In this document: positions 9,312-16,835 of the stretch, piece after piece
Layout: each line of letters opens with the position of its first letter
Position numbering within the stretch: the first letter of the stretch is position 1
Source of the DNA: an uncultured Erythrobacter sp.
Lineage (GTDB): Bacteria; Pseudomonadota; Alphaproteobacteria; Sphingomonadales; Sphingomonadaceae
Length of the DNA: 64,000 nucleotides
Direction: 5' to 3'
NCBI RefSeq assembly: GCF_947499705.1
Contig: NZ_CANMPJ010000002.1
Location: 802,688 to 866,687, forward strand
Translations under genes and position numbers: made by a program
The notes under the pieces: generated by a model
Seen by the model: the letters and a program-made list of their open reading frames with translations, nothing else
Database searches by the model: none
Told to the model about the DNA's origin: nothing

Positions 9312-9647
9312 TCAGGCCGAGGCGAAATGCGCGGGTGTGTAGGTTGCCGGGGTGCCGCCCAGTGCTTCAAGCCGAGCGGCCACATTGGCAGCGAGCAGGT
9401 TGCGCACGCGGCGGTTGACCTCGTTCAATTGCTGCGCGGTTTGCGCGAGAGCGCGGGCCTCTGCACTCAACTCGCCGGGGCCGATTGGCATCAACGCGTC
9501 GCACAAGGCTTCCTTTGCATGCGTCGAGCAGGTCAGGGCATCGCTGTCGAGCGAGGCAAGCGCTTGCCGCTCTTCTTCGAGCACGGCAATCATTTGCCGC
9601 AGATTGCCGGTTACGTCACCAGGCTGGTTTGTGGTTGCGGCGTTCAT
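9312..9647 (-). CDS. flgN: FlgN-like flagellar export chaperone
   Basis: A 111-residue helical protein with the heptad-like pattern of FlgN (LRQMIAVLEEERQALASLD near the N-terminus, then QQLNEVNRRVRNLLAANV). FlgN binds the hook-associated proteins FlgK and FlgL and brings them to the export gate. The identification rests on size, helicity and position directly behind flgM, which it overlaps by four bases. FlgN proteins diverge strongly, so this is likely but not certain. Confidence 0.75.
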   Translation of the reverse strand: MNAATTNQPGDVTGNLRQMIAVLEEERQALASLDSDALTCSTHAKEALCDALMPIGPGELSAEARALAQTAQQLNEVNRRVRNLLAANVAARLEALGGTPATYTPAHFASA

Positions 9648-9946
9648 TGTGCGAGGCCGAAGCCGACCCGTGCGGCGATCATCGCATCGGCGATCTTGGT
9701 CGGGACAAGCGGGTAGCTGCCATCCTGCAAAGCGGCGCGGATCTCTGCCACGCGGTCTGCGTCGACGGGCGGTTCGCCTGCGCTCACAGAAGCGCCGACT
9801 TCAATCGAAACGCCGGGCTTATCGCTAGCGTTTTCAGTAGATGTGGTGCGCGATTGGGCGCGCGCATCGAGAGCTGCGCGGTCGCTTTCAGACAGCGATC
9901 GCGGGGCGCTCACGCCTTGCAATTTGCTCAGTTCGATAGAGGGCAT
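9644..9946 (-). CDS. flgM: Anti-sigma-28 factor FlgM
   Basis: A 100-residue protein whose C-terminal part (VDADRVAEIRAALQDGSYPL, then KIADAMI) is the FlgM signature for binding FliA; the N-terminal half is Ser/Ala-rich and probably disordered. FlgM holds FliA inactive until it is exported through the finished hook-basal body. The ATG is preceded by a GGAG site, and a sigma-28-like promoter candidate lies just upstream, which would make flgM autoregulated in the usual way. flgN follows with a four-base overlap. Confidence 0.88.
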   Translation of the reverse strand: MPSIELSKLQGVSAPRSLSESDRAALDARAQSRTTSTENASDKPGVSIEVGASVSAGEPPVDADRVAEIRAALQDGSYPLVPTKIADAMIAARVGFGLAQ

Positions 9947-9975
9947 TGTGCGTCTCCAGTGGATTCCTGAATACC

Positions 9976-10002
9976 AGAACGGCGCGGTTCGGGTGGGTTT
10001 AA
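9976..10002 (-). promoter_or_regulatory. Candidate sigma-28-type promoter of flgMN
   Basis: On the minus strand TTAAAC (9997-10002) and CGTTCT (9976-9981) are separated by 15 bases. The same TTAAAC-N15-CGNTCT arrangement occurs before fliC. The first half agrees with the enteric TAAA element; the second half is only partly like GCCGATAA. The predicted start of transcription lies about 20 bases before flgM. Confidence 0.4.
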
Positions 10003-10022
10003 GGGGTGCGCGTCAAAAAGAT

Positions 10023-10568
10023 TCAGTTTGCCGGAATTATGGCGAGGCCGGGTCGTTCGATGCGGGCGCGAACCGGGTCGGAGTTGCGCGCACCGCGCGC
10101 TGCGACGCGGATGCCGATCCAGTCACCAATTGCGCCGTTTTCCATCGCTTCCCCGGTCTGTTGGACCGAGAAGCCTCGGCCTCTCACAATAACGGTCACC
10201 GGGTCGCCGCGTTTAACCACCCGCTGGGGCTGCGCAGACTGAGGCAAGGGACGTGTGGCGATGAAAATACGCCATCCATTTACCGCCGGGCATTCGACGC
10301 GCACCGTGCTTTTGGACCGGCCGTGCCATGTCGCCAGCAATGGCTGATCACAGCGAGCCAGCCGCAACCGGCGATCCGCCGGAACGCGTGCTCCGCCGAT
10401 TTGACCAACACCTGCTCCGGTAAGACTGGCGACGACGCGGTCGATCTCGCCCGGATCGGTATAGCCAGAAGCGACCGGAACGTCCGTTGCCAGCGCGGGC
10501 GATACTAAGGGGACGAACATGATGATCGCCATCGGTGTAAAGCCTAATAGGTTCAGAATTGAGCGCAT
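10023..10568 (-). CDS. flgA: Flagellar basal body P-ring formation protein FlgA
   Basis: A 181-residue periplasmic chaperone for the P-ring protein FlgI, with an SAF-type domain in its C-terminal half (RVVKRGDPVTVIVRGRGF, IGVRVAA-like end). It has an N-terminal Sec signal peptide ending near SPALA. The frame is open to 10625, but the sigma-54 promoter at 10609-10624 lies within that extension. The ATG at 10568 is preceded by GGAGG at a good distance, so the shorter form is chosen. The gene appears to be transcribed alone, facing away from the diguanylate cyclase gene. Confidence 0.92.
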   Translation of the reverse strand: MRSILNLLGFTPMAIIMFVPLVSPALATDVPVASGYTDPGEIDRVVASLTGAGVGQIGGARVPADRRLRLARCDQPLLATWHGRSKSTVRVECPAVNGWRIFIATRPLPQSAQPQRVVKRGDPVTVIVRGRGFSVQQTGEAMENGAIGDWIGIRVAARGARNSDPVRARIERPGLAIIPAN

Positions 10569-10608
10569 TTTGTGTGCCTCCATCACGCGTTTCGATTGGC
10601 ACTCACGA

Positions 10609-10624
10609 AGCAAGCGGCATGCCA
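10609..10624 (-). promoter_or_regulatory. Sigma-54 (-24/-12) promoter of flgA
   Basis: The minus-strand sequence TGGCATGCCGCTTGCT fits TGGCAYG-N4-TTGCW exactly, with GG-N10-GC spacing. The expected transcript start is about 30 bases before the chosen flgA ATG at 10568. This also argues against the longer start at 10625. Confidence 0.82.
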
Positions 10625-10774
10625 AAGCGTGTATGGAGCGTTTGCCGTGCGATCAGATTGTCCGACAATTCGTGCCGACTAGGGGTTGTTCGCAAGGTCG
10701 CAGGAAGGCTGTTGGTGAAGTTCAGCCAGTAATCCGGAAGCGTAGAGAACAGAAAATCGGGAACTCTTCGCACC

Positions 10775-11890
10775 ATGCCGTATCCAAGCCTAGTCCGCCG
10801 CAAACCTCGCGATAAGAGTGCCGACAGCGCTCCTTCTGAAGCACCGCCAATGGAACCGGCTGGTTCCCGCGCGATGGAAGAGCGTCGCGAGCTGCTGGAT
10901 CGAATCACCGCCTTTATCGTGAAACACGATCTCGCTGTGACCAGCGCCAATATGGCTGCAGTTTGCGGTGCAATGTCGGGCGCGAATGGCCAGCTTTCCG
11001 AAGCTTTTGCCAAGCGCGAGATTGCGGGCGAGCCGATCGATCAACGCTGGCTCGATACGATTTCACGGCTCGATCCGGGCACCAATGACCGGATGAGCGA
11101 GCTTGAGAAGTTGATGGACCGCCTTGAATATTCATTGATGCGGTTCACGCAGACGGCGAAGTCGGCGCAGGATGAAACCAGCGACGGGCGCGAGGCACTT
11201 GGCGCACAGATCAATGCCATCGCCGACGCAACCAAGTCGATCGAGGATGATGCGGTCGGCGGTGTCGATATGGCCGACGTTATCGAACTATCGCGCGCCA
11301 TGCTTGCCCGGATTGAGCAGGTCGAAACCGCGATGGAGCGCAGTCAGGCCGAGACACAGGAGCTTCGCTCCAACCTCGCCAAGGCGCGGATCGAAGCGGA
11401 TGTCGACCACTTGACCAAGCTGCCGAACAGGCGCGCTTTCGAACGGCGTTTCGCCTCGGCTGCCACCGAAGCGCGCGACAAGGGCGAACCGCTCTCGGTC
11501 GCGTTTTGCGATGTCGATCACTTCAAGTCAGTCAATGACACGCATGGCCACGATGCGGGCGACCGCATTCTTGTGGCGATTGCGAGCACTCTGAATGAAA
11601 TCGCGAATGACGAGTGCTTCGTGTCGCGTCATGGCGGCGAGGAATTCGTGTTGCTGTTTTATGGTCTCGACAAGGACGCTGCATGGCGCAAGCTTGATGT
11701 CGTCCGGCGGGTCATGGCGCGAAAGATGCTGATGAACCGCGAAACCGGCAAGCCATTCGGCAGGATCACGTTTTCTGGCGGTATCGCCGAAGTGACCGAG
11801 GACGCAGACAGCCGCAGCGCTCTGTCACGCGCGGATGCGGCCCTTTACGAAGCAAAGTCGACAGGGCGAAACCAGATCGTCGTTCAGTAA
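10775..11890 (+). CDS. Diguanylate cyclase (GGDEF domain)
   Basis: A 371-residue cytosolic protein. The C-terminal half is a GGDEF domain with the active-site motif GGEEF at residues 287-291 and the phosphate/metal-binding DVDHFKSVND stretch, so it should make cyclic di-GMP from two GTP. The usual RxxD inhibitory site just before the motif is absent. The N-terminal half is helical without a recognised sensor or membrane segment, with coiled-coil potential between about residues 180 and 215. Placed between flgA and the stator-like pair, it probably tunes the switch between swimming and sessile life; that role is inferred from position only. Confidence 0.9.
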   Translation: MPYPSLVRRKPRDKSADSAPSEAPPMEPAGSRAMEERRELLDRITAFIVKHDLAVTSANMAAVCGAMSGANGQLSEAFAKREIAGEPIDQRWLDTISRLDPGTNDRMSELEKLMDRLEYSLMRFTQTAKSAQDETSDGREALGAQINAIADATKSIEDDAVGGVDMADVIELSRAMLARIEQVETAMERSQAETQELRSNLAKARIEADVDHLTKLPNRRAFERRFASAATEARDKGEPLSVAFCDVDHFKSVNDTHGHDAGDRILVAIASTLNEIANDECFVSRHGGEEFVLLFYGLDKDAAWRKLDVVRRVMARKMLMNRETGKPFGRITFSGGIAEVTEDADSRSALSRADAALYEAKSTGRNQIVVQ

Positions 11891-11903
11891 AGGTCGTAAC
11901 GCG

Positions 11904-12353
11904 CTATTGCGGCGCGTCATATGCGAGGCTGGCATAGAGGTCTTGGCCCTCGCCAGGCTGAATCACGATCCGGACATTGACACCCGATCCGGTCTTTGCC
12001 TGATCGGCAAGTGCCTTTGCGGCGCTCCACACCTGTTGTTCTTCTCCCGCCCCATGTGTTGCGATCACACTTAGCGTCGCGCGCGGATCAATCGATTGCT
12101 GCGCCAGCCATTGGCTGATGGTCGGTCCACCGTTCGTTTGTCGGAACAAGGCCTGCGCGGGGGCAATCGTGGTCGAAGAGCGCTCTTCCGCCTGCTCGCT
12201 CTCGTTCACAGCTTCGCGGCGAGCATCGCTTGCCGGCGTCTCAGCGTCCTCCTCGCCGGTTTGCTCAGCCAGAGCCGCAATAGTGACGAGGAACAGGATC
12301 AGCGACAGGTCCGCCAGGATCAACTGCCAGCCATTGGCATCGCGCAGGGTCAT
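11904..12353 (-). CDS. Short MotB/ExbD-like protein of a second stator-type pair
   Basis: A 149-residue protein with one N-terminal membrane segment (LILADLSLILFLVTIAAL) that carries an aspartate (D15) where MotB, ExbD and TolR keep the ion-binding Asp. After a charged, Glu-rich linker comes a region (about residues 90-149) faintly like the start of an OmpA fold (ATLSVIATHG, then NVRIVIQPGEG). It is too short for a full peptidoglycan-binding domain. Its gene overlaps the preceding MotA-like gene by four bases, so the two form a unit. It is distinct from the canonical motB at 22.1 kb. Function unknown. Confidence 0.65.
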   Translation of the reverse strand: MTLRDANGWQLILADLSLILFLVTIAALAEQTGEEDAETPASDARREAVNESEQAEERSSTTIAPAQALFRQTNGGPTISQWLAQQSIDPRATLSVIATHGAGEEQQVWSAAKALADQAKTGSGVNVRIVIQPGEGQDLYASLAYDAPQ

Positions 12354-13024
12354 TGCGTGGCTCTTCGCAGCTCTTGGATGTGCGGCACGTGCACGAGCTC
12401 TTCATCGCGCAGGTGCGCGCCGAGCCATTCGATCAAGTGCTCTCGCGCTCGCTCTTCTTCCTCGCCCTGGCGTTCGATTGCTCGGGCCAAGGGGATGAAG
12501 ATCAGGTGTGCGGTCAGCACGCCATACAAGGTCGACAGAACCGCAGTGGCGATCGCCCCCATTGTGCTGCCCACCACGTCGCTCTCGCCGGGCGTCAGCT
12601 GCGTGATCGCAAACAGGGTTCCGACAAGGCCGAAGACAGGTGCGAGTTCGCCGGCATATTCGAACGTACGGATGGCGGCGCTGCGAGCCATTTCGCGCGC
12701 GGCGCGTTCGGCCCGGCGGACCGTATGCATGGCTTCGATCGAACGATGACGCAGATAGGCGTCGACCACTTTCGCCAGCGAAGGGTCGGGCGGCAGAGAC
12801 GCTTCTGCACCAAGCGGTCCTTTGGCCTCGATTTCGTGGACGGTGCGGGCGAGAGCGACACGGTTTTCGTCCGCATCGAAGCGGCTTTCTCCGAGCGATC
12901 CAAGTGCGCTTGCCGCTTCGCGCATGTCGCTCCAGCCGCAGCGCGCCGCAGTCGCGATCACCGTGCCCGAAAGCACGATGGCCAAAGCGCCCGGATCGAG
13001 CATCTGGGCGATAGTGCTGGTCAC
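12350..13024 (-). CDS. MotA/TolQ/ExbB proton-channel family protein (reduced MotA-like)
   Basis: A 224-residue protein starting at a GTG with AAGGA upstream. The beginning (DPGALAIVLSGTVIATAA) resembles the second membrane helix of MotA, and the last two helices (residues about 125-145 with GELAPVFGLVGT, and 155-180) match the MotA/TolQ/ExbB core. The first MotA helix is missing, giving three helices around a cytoplasmic loop of about 95 residues. With its short MotB-like partner it should form an ion-driven complex. Whether it drives the flagellum, another envelope machine or neither cannot be told. It is divergent from flgB across 233 bases. Confidence 0.8.
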   Translation of the reverse strand: MTSTIAQMLDPGALAIVLSGTVIATAARCGWSDMREAASALGSLGESRFDADENRVALARTVHEIEAKGPLGAEASLPPDPSLAKVVDAYLRHRSIEAMHTVRRAERAAREMARSAAIRTFEYAGELAPVFGLVGTLFAITQLTPGESDVVGSTMGAIATAVLSTLYGVLTAHLIFIPLARAIERQGEEEERAREHLIEWLGAHLRDEELVHVPHIQELRRATQ

Positions 13025-13124
13025 GGGTGCAATTCCTTAGCTGCGCTTGGTCTCAACTCAGAACGGCGCGCGCGCGATCAGATTAAGTGGGCTGCATCCA
13101 ATCGGGCAGTGATTTGCATGGTTG

Positions 13125-13140
13125 CGGCAAGCGCTTGCCG
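13125..13140. promoter_or_regulatory. Perfect 16-base palindrome upstream of the flgB promoter
   Basis: CGGCAAGCGCTTGCCG is its own reverse complement. It lies about 55 bases before the -24 element of the flgB sigma-54 promoter, a usual place for an enhancer-binding protein. The CGGCA...TGCCG arms recall the ftr sites bound by FlbD in Caulobacter. It could equally act on the divergent stator-like pair. Confidence 0.5.
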
Positions 13141-13194
13141 ACCGCAGTTCGCTCGGCCCGAATAATATCGAAAATTCATAGCTGTAGCTGCGTT

Positions 13195-13210
13195 TGGCAC
13201 GCTTTCTGCA
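13195..13210 (+). promoter_or_regulatory. Sigma-54 (-24/-12) promoter of the flgB operon
   Basis: TGGCACGCTTTCTGCA has the invariant GG (13196-13197) and GC (13208-13209) with 10 bases between them, and differs from the consensus only at one position of the TTGC half. It lies 48 bases before the flgB ATG and probably drives flgB to flgL and motAB. Confidence 0.82.
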
Positions 13211-13257
13211 ATCTGTTGGCCATTGGTTTCTCACGGCTCGTACGAAAGGCATCGGCC

Positions 13258-13605
13258 ATGAACGAACAGATATTCGGCATCCACGGCGCGGCGCTTGAAT
13301 TGCGCTCGCAGCGCATGGGCGTGCTGGCATCGAACATCGCGAACGCCGCGACTCCGGGCTACAAAGCGCGCGACATCGATTTCGCCGCGGCGCTTCAATC
13401 CAAGCTTGATGGCAGCAGCGCCAATGCCAGCGCCGACGCGCATATGGTCTACAAAATGCCGACCATGCCATCGATGGATGGCAACACGGTTGAGCTGAGC
13501 CGCGAACAGATCGCCTTCACCGAAAATGCCGTGGCCTACTCTGCCACGCTCAGCTTCGTGCAGGGCAAGGTCAACACGCTGACACGCGCGCTGAAGGGTG
13601 AATGA
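13258..13605 (+). CDS. flgB: Flagellar proximal rod protein FlgB
   Basis: A 115-residue rod protein that starts the flgBCDEFGHIJKL-motAB operon. The N-terminal rod/hook family motif is present (LASNIANAATPGYKARDIDF) and the C-terminal helix typical of axial proteins follows. FlgB sits at the base of the rod next to FliE and the MS ring. The frame is open upstream to 13087, but the ATG at 13258 matches the family start and lies downstream of the sigma-54 promoter. Its stop overlaps the start of flgC (ATGA). Confidence 0.95.
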   Translation: MNEQIFGIHGAALELRSQRMGVLASNIANAATPGYKARDIDFAAALQSKLDGSSANASADAHMVYKMPTMPSMDGNTVELSREQIAFTENAVAYSATLSFVQGKVNTLTRALKGE

Positions 13606-14018
13606 CGATGCCCGGTGATCAGCGCATGACCCTGTTCGGCGTGACCGAACGCGCCATGTCCGCGCAATTGGTGCGGATGAATGCGGCGGCATCGAACCTC
13701 GCCAATGCCGGATCGGTGACGACCCGCGAGGAGGATGCGTACCGTCCCCTACGCACCGTGTTTGCGAGCGAGCTCGATGAAGCGTCGGGCCTCGCGACCG
13801 TGCGCAGCGAAGGATTGGTGCGCGAACAGACCGCCCCGACCAAACGCTATGACCCCGGCCATCCGCTCGCCGATGCTGATGGTCACGTGTTCGAAGCCCC
13901 CGTCGATGAGACCGCCGAAATGGTCGAGATCATGGAGAGCGCGCGGCAGTACCAGAACCTCGTTCAGGCGCTCACCACCGCAAAGCAGCTGATGCTCGAA
14001 ACTCTCAGGAGCAACTGA
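13602..14018 (+). CDS. flgC: Flagellar proximal rod protein FlgC
   Basis: A 138-residue axial protein of the rod, of usual length. It has the conserved N-terminus (MNAAASNLANAGSVTT) and the conserved C-terminal helix (ESARQYQNLVQALTTAKQLM). It assembles with FlgB and FlgF in the proximal rod. The ATG overlaps the flgB stop by four bases and flgD begins two bases after its own stop. Confidence 0.95.
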   Translation: MTMPGDQRMTLFGVTERAMSAQLVRMNAAASNLANAGSVTTREEDAYRPLRTVFASELDEASGLATVRSEGLVREQTAPTKRYDPGHPLADADGHVFEAPVDETAEMVEIMESARQYQNLVQALTTAKQLMLETLRSN

Positions 14019-14020
14019 TT

Positions 14021-14395
14021 ATGGACACCGCCAACACCATCACGACGCCCGGTACGCAGAACGCGATTGATCTGCTGAATGCACCGAGCACGATGAGTTC
14101 GCAGAACCAGCTTGCGACGCTGGATCAGACCGACTTCCTGCGGTTGCTGACTACGCAGCTTACCCTGCAAGACCCGCTTGAGCCGACCAGCAACGAAGAC
14201 ATGCTGGCGCAGATGGCGCAATTCTCCTCGCTCCAGGCGCAGACGGATTCGAGCAGTTCGCTAACCGAAATCTCGACCAAGCTCGACGCGTTGATCGAAG
14301 CGCAGGAAGCGGCAACTGCTGCATCCACCGCCGCTGCCGAAGCCGCCACCCAGGCGGCCGAAGCGGCCCAAGCCGCGATCACACAAGTCACCTGA
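14021..14395 (+). CDS. flgD: Hook-capping protein FlgD, N-terminal domain only
   Basis: A 124-residue protein with the conserved FlgD N-terminal domain (LDQTDFLRLLTTQLTLQDPL, residues about 30-80) that is needed for hook assembly. FlgD is usually about 220 residues or more, with Ig-like and Tudor-like domains at the C-terminus. Here that half is replaced by a short Ala/Glu-rich helix (residues 90-124). The gene is intact and in its normal place between flgC and flgE, so this is a genuine short form, not a broken gene. Confidence 0.85.
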   Translation: MDTANTITTPGTQNAIDLLNAPSTMSSQNQLATLDQTDFLRLLTTQLTLQDPLEPTSNEDMLAQMAQFSSLQAQTDSSSSLTEISTKLDALIEAQEAATAASTAAAEAATQAAEAAQAAITQVT

Positions 14396-14420
14396 TCCTA
14401 CCCTCGAAAGGAACTCTTTC

Positions 14421-15236
14421 ATGACCTCGTTCTACACCTCTCTGAACGGCCTCAAGAACGCCGAAACCGATCTGCGGGTGATCTCGCATAACATCGCCAA
14501 TGCCGAGACGGCAGGCTTCAAGAAAAGCAACGCGCAGTTCGCCGATATCGTGACCAGCGGATCGAGCAGCGACCCGCGACTGTCGGTCGGAATTGGCGCA
14601 ACCGTTTCGGCGATCAATCAGGATTTCTCGCTCGGCGCGATCGAGCAAACCGGACGCAGCCTCGACATGTCGATCGATGGTGATGGTTTCTTCACGACCC
14701 GCAACACTGAAACCAACGAAGTGTTCTTCACTCGCAACGGCAACATGCAGATCGATAGTGCAGGAAACCTGCAAGACCCCAGCGGGCAGCGTTTGCAGGC
14801 TTTTCCGGTCGATGCGACCGGAACGGTGACGAGCACGACACCAGGTGATGCAGTTGTGCCAACCACCAATGCGGCAGGGTCCGACCTTTCTAGCGTGACG
14901 ATTGAAAGCAACGGGATTGTACTCGCTTCCTATGCCGACGGATCAAGCGACCCGGTTGGTCGGATCGCTTTGGCGACCTTTCCCGCCCCAGACGGGCTTC
15001 GCTCAATCGGCCAGACCAAATGGCGCGCAACCGGGATATCCGGCGCTCCGCAGTATGACAGTCCAGCCACCGGCAATCGCGGTCAGATCCTGAGCGGCAC
15101 TCTAGAGCGTTCGAATGTCGATCTGGCTGAAGAAATGGTCGCTCTGATCACCGCGCAGCGCAATTTCCAGGCGAATGCGCGGGCGATCGATACCTCGACC
15201 ACAATCTCGCAGACCGTGATCAACCTTCAGCGATAA
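14421..15236 (+). CDS. flgE: Flagellar hook protein FlgE (short form)
   Basis: A 271-residue hook/rod family protein with the N-terminal motif (ISHNIANAETAGFKKS) and the C-terminal helix pair (LAEEMVALITAQRNFQANAR). Gene order (after flgD, before flgF) identifies it as the hook protein. At 271 residues it is hardly longer than FlgG, while enteric FlgE is about 400, so the outer D2 domain is probably missing or very small. AAAGGA lies ten bases before the ATG. Confidence 0.85.
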   Translation: MTSFYTSLNGLKNAETDLRVISHNIANAETAGFKKSNAQFADIVTSGSSSDPRLSVGIGATVSAINQDFSLGAIEQTGRSLDMSIDGDGFFTTRNTETNEVFFTRNGNMQIDSAGNLQDPSGQRLQAFPVDATGTVTSTTPGDAVVPTTNAAGSDLSSVTIESNGIVLASYADGSSDPVGRIALATFPAPDGLRSIGQTKWRATGISGAPQYDSPATGNRGQILSGTLERSNVDLAEEMVALITAQRNFQANARAIDTSTTISQTVINLQR

Positions 15237-15262
15237 TCGCTGATTAGCGCCGGGGACCCGCC

Positions 15263-16003
15263 ATGGACCGCATGATCTATTCCGCCCTGAACGGCATGAA
15301 TGCCGCGATGGATCGTCAAAGGGCGACCGCGAACAACCTTGCCAACGCCTCGACTCCGGGGTTTCGCAAGGAAATTTTCGAGGTGACTCCGGCGACATTG
15401 CGGGGCGGCTCGCTCGAAGCGCGGGCCGTGGCACGCGGCGCGGTGCGCGGTGCGGATATGATGCCTTCTAAAGTCAATCCCACTGGCAAACCGCTCGATA
15501 TCGCGGTCGATGGCAAAGCGTTGATCGCTTATCAGGCGCCCGGCGGCGGGGAGACTTACTCCCGCCGGGGCGATCTGCGGATCACTGCCACGGGTGTGCT
15601 CGAAAACGGCGAAGGCCTGCCGGTGCTCGGCAATGCCGGGCCGATCACGGTGCCGGCCGGGTTCGAAATCAACATTGGCAAGGACGGTACTGTCCTCGCC
15701 CGCGATCCGGCTGCGCCCGATCAGCCCGCGCAGGAACTGGACCGCATCAAACTCACCTCATCTGAAGGAAGTGCGCTCGCCAAGGGCGTCGACAGCTTCC
15801 TGAAGGTGCCTGGCGGTGGGGTTCTGCCCCTCGACCCCACCGCCACGGTCACCAGCGGCGCCTTGGAAATGTCCAATGTCGAAACCGCCGCCACCCTGGT
15901 CGACATGATCGATGCCCAGCGCGCGTTCGAACAGCGCGCAAAGATTATCAGCACCGCCAGTGATATCGACGAAGCGGGCGCAAGCCTGATGTCGCTGCGC
16001 TGA
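15263..16003 (+). CDS. flgF: Flagellar basal-body rod protein FlgF
   Basis: A 246-residue rod protein of usual size. It carries the axial N-terminal motif (ATANNLANASTPGFRKE), the family stretch KPLDIAVDGKALIAY and a C-terminal helix ending in LVDMIDAQRAFEQRAK. It forms part of the proximal rod between FlgC and FlgG. It is followed after 27 bases by flgG in the same operon. Confidence 0.94.
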   Translation: MDRMIYSALNGMNAAMDRQRATANNLANASTPGFRKEIFEVTPATLRGGSLEARAVARGAVRGADMMPSKVNPTGKPLDIAVDGKALIAYQAPGGGETYSRRGDLRITATGVLENGEGLPVLGNAGPITVPAGFEINIGKDGTVLARDPAAPDQPAQELDRIKLTSSEGSALAKGVDSFLKVPGGGVLPLDPTATVTSGALEMSNVETAATLVDMIDAQRAFEQRAKIISTASDIDEAGASLMSLR

Positions 16004-16030
16004 TCCGCACACGTTTGAAAGGAGCATTCC

Positions 16031-16822
16031 ATGCCCACTTCCGCCCTTCACGTCGCCCGCACCGGGCTTGAGGCTCAGGATGCACGCATGCGTGTCATCG
16101 CCAACAACCTCGCCAATATCGGTACGACCGGCTTCAAGCGCGACCGCGCAGACTTCGCGACGCTCGCCTATCAGGAACAGCGCGTTGCCGGTCAGCAATC
16201 GACCAACCAGACGGCCTATGCGGTGGGTCTCAATCTCGGCACCGGCGTGCAGGTGATGGGCACCAGTCGGATTGACACCCAAGGCACACTGAACACCACG
16301 GGCAACAGCCTCGACATTGCCCTGGACGGTCCCGGCTTCTTTCAGGTCGAGCTGCCGCCTGGCGGCCAGATCGGCTACACCCGAGCGGGCAATTTCACGC
16401 TTTCGCCCGAAGGCCAGCTGGTCACCTCGCAGGGCTATGCGGTGACTCCGCCAATCCAGATTCCGCAAGGCGCAAACTCGATCGCGATTGCCCCCGATGG
16501 CACAGTCAGCGCCACCACCGATCAAAACGCTGCCGCCGTGCAGGTGGGTCAGTTGCAGGTTGCCAGCTTCGTCAATCCGGCGGGACTGCGGGCCATCGGC
16601 GACAACTTTCTGGTTGAGACCGCAGCTAGCGGACAGGCCGATGTCGGCGCCGCTGGCCTGAATGGTCGCGGGCAGGTCCGTCAGGGCATGCTCGAAGCCT
16701 CGAACGTCAACGTTGTCGAGGAGCTGGTCGAAATGATCGAGGCGCAGCGCGCCTACGAGATCAACTCCAAGATGGTCAGCTCTGTCGACGAGATGCTGCG
16801 CAATGCCAACCAAACGCTTTGA
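16031..16822 (+). CDS. flgG: Flagellar distal rod protein FlgG
   Basis: A 263-residue protein of standard FlgG length. It shows VIANNLANIGTTGFKRDRAD at the N-terminus, the middle strand region NSLDIALDGPGFFQV, and the strongly conserved end SNVNVVEELVEMIEAQRAYE. FlgG builds the distal rod that passes through the P and L rings, whose genes follow directly (flgH, flgI). The close similarity to the family makes this call secure. Confidence 0.97.
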   Translation: MPTSALHVARTGLEAQDARMRVIANNLANIGTTGFKRDRADFATLAYQEQRVAGQQSTNQTAYAVGLNLGTGVQVMGTSRIDTQGTLNTTGNSLDIALDGPGFFQVELPPGGQIGYTRAGNFTLSPEGQLVTSQGYAVTPPIQIPQGANSIAIAPDGTVSATTDQNAAAVQVGQLQVASFVNPAGLRAIGDNFLVETAASGQADVGAAGLNGRGQVRQGMLEASNVNVVEELVEMIEAQRAYEINSKMVSSVDEMLRNANQTL

Positions 16823-16835
16823 GGGGTCTAGGCTC

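Noticed and set aside
11904..13024. A Zorya-type defence module (ZorA/ZorB are MotA/MotB-like)
   Set aside because: No helicase or nuclease partner genes are adjacent and neither protein has the long ZorA tail; the context is flagellar.
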